From: Prosopocoilus inquinatus
Taxonomy: Eukaryota; Arthropoda; Insecta; Coleoptera; Lucanidae
DNA length: 64,000 nucleotides
Assembly (NCBI GenBank): GCA_036172665.1
Contig: JAYKNF010000020.1
Coordinates: 372,001-436,000, forward strand
Reading direction: 5' to 3'
A program made the position numbers and the translations under genes. Every line of letters starts with the position of its first letter. Positions within the stretch are counted from its first letter, which is position 1. Below are positions 50,679 to 63,343 of the stretch, piece by piece. The notes beneath the pieces were generated by a model. The model had not been told where the DNA came from. It was given only the letters and a program-made list of their open reading frames with translations, and did not search any database.

Positions 50679-50976
50679 CAAATAACATGATAGATGAGTA
50701 AGGATTGATTAGATACAGCACAGGAACAACGCTAATACGTGTTGTTTCGTTTAAAACTATTTCCAGCTCCTGCTGCGTCCAAAAACGTCGTATCTCTCAT
50801 CAGAGTTACTGGAGTCCGTCCAAACGTCAAATAACATGATAGATGAGTAAGGATCGATTAGTTACATCACAGGAACAACGCTAATATGTGTTGTTTCGTT
50901 TAAAACTATTTCCAGCTGCTGCTGCGTCCGAAAATTTCGTATCTCACATTAGAGTTACTGGAGTCCATCGAAACGT

Positions 50977-52168
50977 CAAATAACATAGTAGCTAAGTAAG
51001 GATCGATTAGATACATCACAGGAACAACGCTAATACGTGTTTTTTCGTTCTAAACTATTTCCAGCTACTGCTGCGTCCAAAAACTTTGTATCTCACATCA
51101 GAGTTACTGGAGTCCATCCAAACGTCAAATAACATGATAGATGAGTAAGGATCGATTAGATACATCCCAGGAACAACGCTAATACGTGTTGTTTCGTTTA
51201 AAACTATTTCCAGCTTCTGCTGCGTCCGAAAACTTCGTATCTCACATCAGAGTTACTGGAGTGCATCGAAACGTCAAATAACATGATAGATAAGTAAGGA
51301 TCGATTAGATACAGCACAGGAACAACGCTAATACGTGTTGTTTCGTTTAAAACTATTTCCAGCTCCTGCTGCGTCCAAAAACTTTGTATCTCACATCAGA
51401 CTTACTGGAGTCCATCCAAACGTCAAATAACATGATAGATGAGTAAGGATCGATTAGATACATCACAGGAACAACGCTAATGCGTGTTGTTTCGTTTAAA
51501 ACTATTTCCAGCTTCTGCTGCGTCCGAAAATTTCGTTTCTCACATTAGAGTTACTGGAGTCCATCGAAACGTCAAATAACATGATAGATGAGTAAGGATC
51601 GATTAGATACATCACAGGAACAACGCTAATGCGTGTTGTTTCGTTTAAAACTATTTCCAGCTTCTGCTGCGTCCGAAAACGTCGTATCTCACATCAGAGC
51701 TACTGGAGTCCATCGAAACGCCAAATAAGATGATAGATGAGTAAGGATCGATTAGATACAGCACAGGAACAACGCTAATACGTGTTGTTTCGTTTAAAAC
51801 TATTTCTAGCTCCTGCTGCGTCCAAAAACTTTGTATCTCACATCAGACTTACTGGAGTCCATCCAAACGTCAAATAACATGATAGATGAGTAAGGATCGA
51901 TTAGATACATCACAGGAACAACGCTAATGCGTGTTGTTTCGTTTAAAACTATTTCCAGCTTCAGCTGCGTCCGAGAACTTCGTATCTCACTTCAGAGTTA
52001 CTGGAGCCCATCCAAACGTCAAATAACATGATAGGTGAGTAAGGATCGATTAGTTACATCACAGGAACAACGCTAATATGTGTTGTTTCGTTTAAAACTA
52101 TTTCCAGCTGCTGCTGCGTCCGAAAATTTCGTATCTCACATTAGAGTTACTGGAGTCCATCGAAACGT
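50977..52168. repeat. HOR block 20: A1-B-C-N-L-F-G-H (8 monomers)
   Basis: From here to the right end the A1 half has N-L where blocks 1 and 15 have D-E. The difference is catcacagg for catcccagg, gcgtg for acgtg, and taaggatcg for taagtatcg. This marks a locally homogenised subfamily. Confidence 0.9.
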
Positions 52169-53360
52169 CAAATAACATAGTAGCTAAGTAAGGATCGATT
52201 AGATACATCACAGGAACAACGCTAATACGTGCTTTTTCGTTCTAAACTATTTCCAGCTACTGCTGCGTCCAAAAACTTTGTATCTCACATCAGACTTACT
52301 GGAGTCCATCCAAACGTCAAATAACATGTTAGATAAGTAAGGATTGTTTAGATACATCACAGGAACAACGCTAATGCGTGTTGTTTCGTTTAAAACTATT
52401 ACCAGCTTCTGCTGCGTCCGAAAATTTCGTATCTCACATCAGAGATACTGGAGTCCATCCAAACGTCAAATAACATGATAGATGAGTAAGGATCGATTAG
52501 ATACATCACAGGAACAACGCTAATACGTGTTGTTTCGTTTAAAACTATTTCTAGCTCCTGCTGCGTCCAAAAACTTCGTATATCACATCAGAGTTACTAG
52601 AGTCCATCGAAACGTCAAATAACATGATAGATGAGTAAGGATCGATTAGATACATCACAGGCACAACGCTAATGCGTGTTGTTTCATTTAAAACTATTTC
52701 CAGCTTCTGCTGCGTCCGATAATTTCGTATCTCACATCAGAGTTACTGGAGTCCATCCAAACGTCAAATAACATGATAGATGAGTAAGGATCGATTAGAT
52801 ACATCACAGGAACAACGCTAATGCGTGTTGTTTCGTTTAAAACTATTTCCAGCTTCTGCTGCGTCCGAAAACGTCGTATCTCACATCAGAGCTACTGGAG
52901 TCCATCGAAACGCCAAATAACATGATAGATGAGTAAGTATCGATTAGATACATCACAGGAACAACGCTAATGCGTGTTGTTTCGTTTAAAACTATTTCCA
53001 GCTTCTGCTGCGTCCGAAAACGTCGTATCTCACATCAGAGCTACTGGAGTCCATCGAAACGGCAAATAACATGATAGATGAGTAAGGATTGATTAGATAC
53101 AGCACAGGAACAACGCTAATACGTGTTGTTTCGTTTAAAACTATTTCCAGCTCCTGCTGCGTCCAAAAACGTCGTATCTCTCATCAGAGTTACTGGAGTC
53201 CGTCCAAACGTCAAATAACATGATAGATGAGTAAGGATCGATTAGTTACATCACAGGAACAACGCTAATATGTGTTGTTTCGTTTAAAACTATTTCCAGC
53301 TGCTGCTGCGTCCGAAAATTTCGTATCTCACATTAGAGTTACTGGAGTCCATCGAAACGT
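52169..53360. repeat. HOR block 21: A2-I-J-K-L-ER-S-T (8 monomers)
   Basis: This is a strongly shortened A2 half. ER at 52,914 has an E start (taagtatcg) with an R-like end (gaaacggc), so M-N-O-P-G-Q has been lost. It recurs at 59,023-60,214. The g at 53,062 is private. Confidence 0.88.
52914..53062. repeat. Chimeric monomer E/R (deletion junction)
   Basis: The taagtatcg start is as in M or E, the gaaaacgtcg body is shared by E, L and R, and it leads into S. It is the fusion point of a deletion within the A2 half. A second copy is at 59,768-59,916; that copy ends in gaaacgac and carries a private a at 59,839. Confidence 0.78.
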
Positions 53361-55148
53361 CAAATAACATAGTAGCTAAGTAAGGATCGATTAGATACAT
53401 CACAGGAACAACGCTAATACGTGTTTTTTCGTTCTAAACTATTTCCAGCTACTGCTGCGTCCAAAAACTTTGTATCTCACATCAGAGTTACTGGAGTCCA
53501 TCCAAACGTCAAATAACATGATAGATGAGTAAGGATCGATTAGATACATCCCAGGAACAACGCTAATACGTGTTGTTTCGTTTAAAACTATTTCCAGCTT
53601 CTGCTGCGTCCGAAAACTTCGTATCTCACATCAGAGTTACTGGAGTGCATCGAAACGTCAAATAACATGATAGATAAGTAAGGATCGATTAGATACAGCA
53701 CAGGAACAACGCTAATACGTGTTGTTTCGTTTAAAACTATTTCCAGCTCCTGCTGCGTCCAAAAACTTTGTATCTCACATCAGACTTACTGGAGTCCATC
53801 CAAACGTCAAATAACATGATAGATGAGTAAGGATCGATTAGATACATCACAGGAACAACGCTAATGCGTGTTGTTTCGTTTAAAACTATTTCCAGCTTCT
53901 GCTGCGTCCGAAAATTTCGTTTCTCACATTAGAGTTACTGGAGTCCATCGAAACGTCAAATAACATGATAGATGAGTAAGGATCGATTAGATACATCACA
54001 GGAACAACGCTAATGCGTGTTGTTTCGTTTAAAACTATTTCCAGCTTCTGCTGCGTCCGAAAACGTCGTATCTCACATCAGAGCTACTGGAGTCCATCGA
54101 AACGCCAAATAAGATGATAGATGAGTAAGGATCGATTAGATACAGCACAGGAACAACGCTAATACGTGTTGTTTCGTTTAAAACAATTTCCAGCTTCAGC
54201 TGCGTCCGAGAACTTCGTATCTCACATCAAAGTTACTGGAGTCCATCGAAACGCCAAATAACATGTTAGATGAGTAAGGATCGATTAGATACATCACAGG
54301 AACAACGCTAATGCGTGTTGTTTCGTTTAAAACTATTTCCAGCTTCTGCTGCGTCCGAAAACGTCGTATCTCACATCAGAGTTACTGGAGTCCATCCAAA
54401 CGTCAAATAACATGATAGATGAGTAAGGATCGATTAGATACATCACAGGAACAACGCTAATGCGTGTTGTTTCGTTTAAAACTATTTCCAGCTTCAGCTG
54501 CGTCCGAGAACTTCGTATCTCACTTCAGAGTTACTGGAGCCCATCCAAACGTCAAATAACATGATAGATGAGTAAGGATCGATTAGATACATCACAGGAA
54601 CAACGCTAATACGTGTTGTTTCGTTTAAAACAATTTCCAGCTTCAGCTGCGTCCGTGAACTTCGTATCTCACATCAAAGTTACTGGAGTCCATCGAAACG
54701 CCAAATAACATGTTAGATGAGTAAGGATCGATTAGATACATCACAGGAACAACGCTAATGCGTGTTGTTTCGTTTAAAACTATTTCCAGCTTCTGCTGCG
54801 TCCGAAAACGTCGTATCTCACATCAGAGCTACTGGAGTCCATCGAAACGACAAATAACATGATAGATGAGTAAGGATTGATTAGATACAGCACAGGAACA
54901 ACGCTAATACGTGTTGTTTCGTTTAAAACTATTTCCAGCTCCTGCTGCGTCCAAAAACGTCGTATCTCTCATCAGAGTTACTGGAGTCCGTCCAAACGTC
55001 AAATAACATGATAGATGAGTAAGGATCGATTAGTTACATCACAGGAACAACGCTAATATGTGTTGTTTCGTTTAAAACTATTTCCAGCTGCTGCTGCGTC
55101 CGAAAATTTCGTATCTCACATTAGAGTTACTGGAGTCCATCGAAACGT
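53361..55148. repeat. HOR block 22: A1-B-C-N-L-FQ-RK-G-Q-R-S-T (12 monomers)
   Basis: FQ at 54,106 joins an F start (aagatgatag, cagcac) to a Q end (aaaacaattt, catcaaag). RK at 54,255 joins an R start to a gagtt-ccaaacgt end. Q at 54,553 carries the rare t at 54,656 (gtccgtgaac). From 53,951 on, it belongs to the 2,831-bp tandem duplication. Confidence 0.88.
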
Positions 55149-56943
55149 CAAATAACATAGTAGCTAAGTAAGGATCGATTAGATACATCACAGGAACAAC
55201 GCTAATACGTGTTTTTTCGTTCTAAACTATTTCCAGCTACTGCTGCGTCCAAAAACGTTGTATCTCACATCAGAGTTACTGGAGTCCATCCAAACGTCAA
55301 ATAACATGATAGATGAGTAAGGATCGATTAGATACATCCCAGGAACAACGCTAATACGTGTTGTTTCGTTTAAAACTATTTCCAGCTTCTGCTGCGTCCG
55401 AAAACTTCGTATCTCACATCAGACTTACTGGAGTCCATCCAAACGTCAAATAACATGATAGATGAGTAAGGATCGATTAGATACATCACAGGAACAACGC
55501 TAATGCGTGTTGTTTCGTTTAAAACTATTTCCAGCTTCTGCTGCGTCCGAAAATTTCGTTTCTCACATTAGAGTTACTGGAGTCCATCGAAACGTCAAAT
55601 AACATGATAGATGAGTAAGGATCGATTAGATACATCACAGGAACAACGCTAATGCGTGTTGTTTCGTTTAAAACTATTTCCAGCTTCTGCTGCGTCCGAA
55701 AACGTCGTATCTCACATCAGAGCTACTGGAGTCCATCGAAACGCCAAATAAGATGATAGATGAGTAAGGATCGATTAGATACAGCACAGGAACAACGCTA
55801 ATACGTGTTGTTTCGTTTAAAACTATTTCTAGCTCCTGCTGCGTCCAAAAACTTTGTATCTCACATCAGACTTACTGGAGTCCATCCAAACGTCAAATAA
55901 CATGATAGATGAGTAAGGATCGATTAGATACATCACAGGAACAACGCTAATGCGTGTTGTTTCGTTTAAAACTATTTCCAGCTTCAGCTGCGTCCGAGAA
56001 CTTCGTATCTCACTTCAGAGTTACTGGAGCCCATCCAAACGTCAAATAACATGATAGGTGAGTAAGGATCGATTAGTTACATCACAGGAACAACGCTAAT
56101 ATGTGTTGTTTCGTTTAAAACTATTTCCAGCTGCTGCTGCGTCCGAAAATTTCGTATCTCACATTAGAGTTACTGGAGTCCATCGAAACGTCAAATAACA
56201 TAGTAGCTAAGTAAGGATCGATTAGATACATCACAGGAACAACGCTAATACGTGCTTTTTCGTTCTAAACTATTTCCAGCTACTGCTGCGTCCAAAAACT
56301 TTGTATCTCACATCAGACTTACTGGAGTCCATCCAAACGTCAAATAACATGTTAGATAAGTAAGGATTGTTTAGATACATCACAGGAACAACGCTAATGC
56401 GTGTTGTTTCGTTTAAAACTATTACCAGCTTCTGCTGCGTCCGAAAATTTCGTATCTCACATCAGAGATACTGGAGTCCATACAAACGTCAAATAACATG
56501 ATAGATGAGTAAGGATCGATTAGATACATCACAGGAACAACGCTAATACGTGTTGTTTCGTTTAAAACTATTTCTAGCTCATGCTGCGTCCAAAAACTTC
56601 GTATATCACATCAGAGTTACTAGAGTCCATCGAAACGTCAAATAACATGATAGATGAGTAAGGATCGATTAGATACATCACAGGCACAACGCTAATGCGT
56701 GTTGTTTCATTTAAAACTATTTCCAGCTTCTGCTGCGTCCGATAATTTCGTATCTCACATCAGAGTTACTGGAGTCCATCCAAACGTCAAATAACATGAT
56801 AGATGAGTAAGGATCGATTAGATACATCACAGGAACAACGCTAATGCGTGTTGTTTCGTTTAAAACTATTTCCAGCTTCTGCTGCGTCCGAAAACGTCGT
56901 ATCTCACATCAGAGCTACTGGAGTCCATCGAAACGCCAAATAA
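53951..56943. repeat. Tandem duplication copy 1 (19 monomers, 2,831-bp period)
   Basis: The sequence 53,951-56,943 repeats at 56,782-59,774, shifted by 2,831 bp (19x149). Limits are g/c at 53,950/56,781 and g/c at 56,944/59,775. Rare bases at 54,656, 55,257, 56,482 and 56,581 all return in copy 2. The overlap of 162 bp is the exchange region, within K-to-L sequence. Confidence 0.9.
55149..56191. repeat. HOR block 23: A1-BC-N-L-F-G-H (7 monomers)
   Basis: This is the shortest A1 half. BC at 55,298 fuses a B start (catcccagg, gaaaacttcg) to a C end (gactt, ccaaacgt), deleting one monomer length. The A1 monomer carries the rare g at 55,257 (aaaaacgttg). Confidence 0.88.
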
Positions 56944-57979
56944 GATGATAGATGAGTAAGGATCGATTAGATACAGCACAGGAACAACGCTAATACGTGT
57001 TGTTTCGTTTAAAACAATTTCCAGCTTCAGCTGCGTCCGAGAACTTCGTATCTCACATCAAAGTTACTGGAGTCCATCGAAACGCCAAATAACATGTTAG
57101 ATGAGTAAGGATCGATTAGATACATCACAGGAACAACGCTAATGCGTGTTGTTTCGTTTAAAACTATTTCCAGCTTCTGCTGCGTCCGAAAACGTCGTAT
57201 CTCACATCAGAGTTACTGGAGTCCATCCAAACGTCAAATAACATGATAGATGAGTAAGGATCGATTAGATACATCACAGGAACAACGCTAATGCGTGTTG
57301 TTTCGTTTAAAACTATTTCCAGCTTCAGCTGCGTCCGAGAACTTCGTATCTCACTTCAGAGTTACTGGAGCCCATCCAAACGTCAAATAACATGATAGAT
57401 GAGTAAGGATCGATTAGATACATCACAGGAACAACGCTAATACGTGTTGTTTCGTTTAAAACAATTTCCAGCTTCAGCTGCGTCCGTGAACTTCGTATCT
57501 CACATCAAAGTTACTGGAGTCCATCGAAACGCCAAATAACATGTTAGATGAGTAAGGATCGATTAGATACATCACAGGAACAACGCTAATGCGTGTTGTT
57601 TCGTTTAAAACTATTTCCAGCTTCTGCTGCGTCCGAAAACGTCGTATCTCACATCAGAGCTACTGGAGTCCATCGAAACGACAAATAACATGATAGATGA
57701 GTAAGGATTGATTAGATACAGCACAGGAACAACGCTAATACGTGTTGTTTCGTTTAAAACTATTTCCAGCTCCTGCTGCGTCCAAAAACGTCGTATCTCT
57801 CATCAGAGTTACTGGAGTCCGTCCAAACGTCAAATAACATGATAGATGAGTAAGGATCGATTAGTTACATCACAGGAACAACGCTAATATGTGTTGTTTC
57901 GTTTAAAACTATTTCCAGCTGCTGCTGCGTCCGAAAATTTCGTATCTCACATTAGAGTTACTGGAGTCCATCGAAACGT
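56192..57979. repeat. HOR block 24: A2-I-J-K-L-FQ-RK-G-Q-R-S-T (12 monomers)
   Basis: This block holds the duplication junction, so its left half belongs to copy 1 and its right half to copy 2. The I monomer carries a at 56,482 (catacaaacg) and J carries a at 56,581 (ctcatgctg). Confidence 0.88.
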
Positions 57980-59774
57980 CAAATAACATAGTAGCTAAGT
58001 AAGGATCGATTAGATACATCACAGGAACAACGCTAATACGTGTTTTTTCGTTCTAAACTATTTCCAGCTACTGCTGCGTCCAAAAACGTTGTATCTCACA
58101 TCAGAGTTACTGGAGTCCATCCAAACGTCAAATAACATGATAGATGAGTAAGGATCGATTAGATACATCCCAGGAACAACGCTAATACGTGTTGTTTCGT
58201 TTAAAACTATTTCCAGCTTCTGCTGCGTCCGAAAACTTCGTATCTCACATCAGACTTACTGGAGTCCATCCAAACGTCAAATAACATGATAGATGAGTAA
58301 GGATCGATTAGATACATCACAGGAACAACGCTAATGCGTGTTGTTTCGTTTAAAACTATTTCCAGCTTCTGCTGCGTCCGAAAATTTCGTTTCTCACATT
58401 AGAGTTACTGGAGTCCATCGAAACGTCAAATAACATGATAGATGAGTAAGGATCGATTAGATACATCACAGGAACAACGCTAATGCGTGTTGTTTCGTTT
58501 AAAACTATTTCCAGCTTCTGCTGCGTCCGAAAACGTCGTATCTCACATCAGAGCTACTGGAGTCCATCGAAACGCCAAATAAGATGATAGATGAGTAAGG
58601 ATCGATTAGATACAGCACAGGAACAACGCTAATACGTGTTGTTTCGTTTAAAACTATTTCTAGCTCCTGCTGCGTCCAAAAACTTTGTATCTCACATCAG
58701 ACTTACTGGAGTCCATCCAAACGTCAAATAACATGATAGATGAGTAAGGATCGATTAGATACATCACAGGAACAACGCTAATGCGTGTTGTTTCGTTTAA
58801 AACTATTTCCAGCTTCAGCTGCGTCCGAGAACTTCGTATCTCACTTCAGAGTTACTGGAGCCCATCCAAACGTCAAATAACATGATAGGTGAGTAAGGAT
58901 CGATTAGTTACATCACAGGAACAACGCTAATATGTGTTGTTTCGTTTAAAACTATTTCCAGCTGCTGCTGCGTCCGAAAATTTCGTATCTCACATTAGAG
59001 TTACTGGAGTCCATCGAAACGTCAAATAACATAGTAGCTAAGTAAGGATCGATTAGATACATCACAGGAACAACGCTAATACGTGCTTTTTCGTTCTAAA
59101 CTATTTCCAGCTACTGCTGCGTCCAAAAACTTTGTATCTCACATCAGACTTACTGGAGTCCATCCAAACGTCAAATAACATGTTAGATAAGTAAGGATTG
59201 TTTAGATACATCACAGGAACAACGCTAATGCGTGTTGTTTCGTTTAAAACTATTACCAGCTTCTGCTGCGTCCGAAAATTTCGTATCTCACATCAGAGAT
59301 ACTGGAGTCCATACAAACGTCAAATAACATGATAGATGAGTAAGGATCGATTAGATACATCACAGGAACAACGCTAATACGTGTTGTTTCGTTTAAAACT
59401 ATTTCTAGCTCATGCTGCGTCCAAAAACTTCGTATATCACATCAGAGTTACTAGAGTCCATCGAAACGTCAAATAACATGATAGATGAGTAAGGATCGAT
59501 TAGATACATCACAGGCACAACGCTAATGCGTGTTGTTTCATTTAAAACTATTTCCAGCTTCTGCTGCGTCCGATAATTTCGTATCTCACATCAGAGTTAC
59601 TGGAGTCCATCCAAACGTCAAATAACATGATAGATGAGTAAGGATCGATTAGATACATCACAGGAACAACGCTAATGCGTGTTGTTTCGTTTAAAACTAT
59701 TTCCAGCTTCTGCTGCGTCCGAAAACGTCGTATCTCACATCAGAGCTACTGGAGTCCATCGAAACGCCAAATAA
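56782..59774. repeat. Tandem duplication copy 2 (19 monomers)
   Basis: This is the partner of 53,951-56,943, carrying the same rare bases at 57,487, 58,088, 59,313 and 59,412. It holds the chimeras FQ (56,937), RK (57,086) and BC (58,129) in the same order as copy 1. Confidence 0.9.
57980..59022. repeat. HOR block 25: A1-BC-N-L-F-G-H (7 monomers)
   Basis: This is the copy of block 23 in the second unit of the 2,831-bp duplication, including aaaaacgttg at 58,088. Confidence 0.88.
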
Positions 59775-60214
59775 CATGATAGATGAGTAAGTATCGATTA
59801 GATACATCACAGGAACAACGCTAATGCGTGTTGTTTCGATTAAAACTATTTCCAGCTTCTGCTGCGTCCGAAAACGTCGTATCTCACATCAGAGCTACTG
59901 GAGTCCATCGAAACGACAAATAACATGATAGATGAGTAAGGATTGATTAGATACAGCACAGGAACAACGCTAATACGTGTTGTTTCGTTTAAAACTATTT
60001 CCAGCTCCTGCTGCGTCCAAAAACGTCGTATCTCTCATCAGAGTTACTGGAGTCCGTCCAAACGTCAAATAACATGATAGATGAGTAAGGATCGATTAGT
60101 TACATCACAGGAACAACGCTAATATGTGTTGTTTCGTTTAAAACTATTTCCAGCTGCTGCTGCGTCCGAAAATTTCGTATCTCACATTAGAGTTACTGGA
60201 GTCCATCGAAACGT
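59023..60214. repeat. HOR block 26: A2-I-J-K-L-ER-S-T (8 monomers)
   Basis: The order equals block 21. The left part is the end of duplication copy 2; the ER-S-T part resembles 52,914-53,360 and lies outside the duplication. A private a lies at 59,839 (gtttcgatt). Confidence 0.88.
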
Positions 60215-61406
60215 CAAATAACATAGTAGCTAAGTAAGGATCGATTAGATACATCACAGGAACAACGCTAATACGTGTTTTTTCGTTCTAAACTATTTCC
60301 AGCTACTGCTGCGTCCAAAAACTTTGTATCTCACATCAGAGTTACTGGAGTCCATCCAAACGTCAAATAACGTGATAGATGAGTAAGGATCGATTAGATA
60401 CATCCCAGGAACAACGCTAATACGTGTTGTTTCGTTTAAAACTATTTCCAGCTTCTGCTGCGTCCGAAAACTTCGTATCTCACATCTGAGTTACTGGAGT
60501 GCATCGAAACGTCAAATAACATGATAGATAAGTAAGGATCGATTAGATACAGCACAGGAACAACGCTAATACGTGTTGTTTCGTTTAAAACTATTTCCAG
60601 CTCCTGCTGCGTCCAAAAACTTTGTATCTCACATCAGACTTACTGGAGTCCATCCAAACGTCAAATAACATGATAGATGAGTAAGGATCGATTAGATACA
60701 TCACAGGAACAACGCTAATGCGTGTTGTTTCGTTTAAAACTATTTCCAGCTTCTGCTGCGTCCGAAAATTTCGTTTCTCACATTAGAGTTACTGGAGTCC
60801 ATCGAAACGTCAAATAACATGATAGATGAGTAAGGATCGATTAGATACATCACAGGAACAACGCTAATGCGTGTTGTTTCGTTTAAAACTATTTCCAGCT
60901 TCTGCTGCGTCCGAAAACGTCGTATCTCACATCAGAGCTACTGGAGTCCATCGAAACGCCAAATAAGATGATAGATGAGTAAGGATCGATTAGATACAGC
61001 ACAGGAACAACGCTAATACGTGTTGTTTCGTTTAAAACTATTTCTAGCTCCTGCTGCGTCCAAAAACTTTGTATCTCACATCAGACTTACTGGAGTCCAT
61101 CCAAACGTCAAATAACATGATAGATGAGTAAGGATCGATTAGATACATCACAGGAACAACGCTAATGCGTGTTGTTTCGTTTAAAACTATTTCCAGCTTC
61201 AGCTGCGTCCGAGAACTTCGTATCTCACTTCAGAGTTACTGGAGCCCATCCAAACGTCAAATAACATGATAGGTGAGTAAGGATCGATTAGTTACATCAC
61301 AGGAACAACGCTAATATGTGTTGTTTCGTTTAAAACTATTTCCAGCTGCTGCTGCGTCCGAAAATTTCGTATCTCACATTAGAGTTACTGGAGTCCATCG
61401 AAACGT
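60215..61406. repeat. HOR block 27: A1-B-C-N-L-F-G-H (8 monomers)
   Basis: The order equals block 20. Private bases are g at 60,372 (aacgtgatag) and t at 60,487 (cacatctgag) in B. Confidence 0.9.
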
Positions 61407-63343
61407 CAAATAACATAGTAGCTAAGTAAGGATCGATTAGATACATCACAGGAACAACGCTAATACGTGCTTTTTCGTTCTAAACTATTTCCAGCTACTG
61501 CTGCGTCCAAAAACTTTGTATCTCACATCAGACTTACTGGAGTCCATCCAAACGTCAAATAACATGTTAGATAAGTAAGGATTGGTTAGATACATCACAG
61601 GAACAACGCTAATGCGTGTTGTTTCGTTTAAAACTATTACCAGCTTCTGCTGCGTCCGAAAATTTCGTATCTCACATCAGAGATACTGGAGTCCATCCAA
61701 ACGTCAAATAACATGATAGATGAGTAAGGATCGATTAGATACATCACAGGAACAACGCTAATACGTGTTGTTTCGTTTAAAACTATTTCTAGCTCCTGCT
61801 GCGTCCAAAAACTTCGTATATCACATCAGAGTTACTAGAGTCCATCGAAACGTCAAATAACATGATAGATGAGTAAGGATCGATTAGATACATCACAGGC
61901 ACAACGCTAATGCGTGTTGTTTCATTTAAAACTATTTCCAGCTTCTGCTGCGTCCGATAATTTCGTATCTCACATCAGAGTTACTGGAGTCCATCCAAAC
62001 GTCAAATAACATGATAGATGAGTAAGGATCGATTAGATACATCACAGGAACAACGCTAATGCGTGTTGTTTCGTTTAAAACTATTTCCAGCTTCTGCTGC
62101 GTCCGAAAACGTCGTATCTCACATCAGAGCTACTGGAGTCCATCGAAACGCCAAATAACATGATAGATGAGTAAGTATCGATTAGATACATCACAGGAAC
62201 AACGCTAATGCGTGTTGTTTCATTTAAAACTATTTCCAGCTTCTGCTGCGTCCGATAATTTCGTATCTCACATCAGAGTTACTGGAGTCCATCCAAACGT
62301 CAAATAACATGATAGATGAGTAAGGATCGATTAGATACATCACAGGAACAACGCTAATGCGTGTTGTTTCGTTTAAAACTATTTCCAGCTTCTGCTGCGT
62401 CCGAAAATTTCGTTTCTCACATTAGAGTTACTGGAGTCCATCGAAACGTCAAATAACATGATAGATGAGTAAGTATCGATTAGATACATCACAGGAACAA
62501 CGCTAATGCGTGTTGTTTCTTTTAAAACTATTTCCAGCTTCAGCTGCGTCCGAGAACTTCGTATCTCACTTCAGAGTTACTGGAGCCCATCCAAACGTCA
62601 AATAACATGATAGGTGAGTAAGGATCGATTAGATACATCACAGGAACAACGCTAATGCGTGTTGTTTCATTTAAAACTATTTCCAGCTTCTGCTGCGTCC
62701 GATAATTTCGTATCTCACATCAGAGTTACTGGAGTCCATCCAAACGTCAAATAACATGATAGATGAGTAAGGATCGATTAGATACATCACAGGAACAACG
62801 CTAATACGTGTTGTTTCGTTTAAAACAATTTCCAGCTTCAGCTGCGTCCGAGAACTTCGTATCTCACATCAAAGTTACTGGAGTCCATCGAAACGCCAAA
62901 TAACATGTTAGATGAGTAAGGATCGATTAGATACATCACAGGAACAACGCTAATGCGTGTTGTTTCGTTTAAAACTATTTCCAGCTTCTGCTGCGTCCGA
63001 AAACGTCGTATCTCACATCAGAGCTACTGGAGTCCATCGAAACGACAAATAACATGATAGATGAGTAAGGATTGATTAGATACAGCACAGGAACAACGCT
63101 AATACGTGTTGTTTCGTTTAAAACTATTTCCAGCTCCTGCTGCGTCCAAAAACGTCGTATCTCTCATCAGAGTTACTGGAGTCCGTCCAAACGTCAAATA
63201 ACATGATAGATGAGTAAGGATCGATTAGTTACATCACAGGAACAACGCTAATATGTGTTGTTTCGTTTAAAACTATTTCCAGCTGCTGCTGCGTCCGAAA
63301 ATTTCGTATCTCACATTAGAGTTACTGGAGTCCATCGAAACGT
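61407..63343. repeat. HOR block 28: A2-I-J-K-L-M-N-O-P-Q-R-S-T (13 monomers)
   Basis: This is a nearly full A2 half that lacks only the G between P and Q. With block 27 it forms a 21-monomer (3,129-bp) unit close to what I take as the basic HOR. Private bases are g at 61,585 and t at 62,520 (tgtttcttt). Confidence 0.9.

Larger units (their letters stand above)
44254..50976. repeat. HOR block 19: 45 monomers, longest interval without an A marker
   Basis: The order is A2-I-J-K-L-M-N-O-P-G-G'-C'', then I-J-C-D-E-F-N'-O-C'', then I-J-K-L-M-N-O-G'-C'', then I-J-C-D-E-F-N-M-N-O-P-G-QS-S-T. C'' (gataggtgag start, catcacagg, acgtg, C end) three times takes the place normally held by A2 before I. The adjacent double change at 45,048-45,049 (aac to tgc) and g at 50,410 are private. 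The window's only indel lies at 48,720. Confidence 0.88.
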
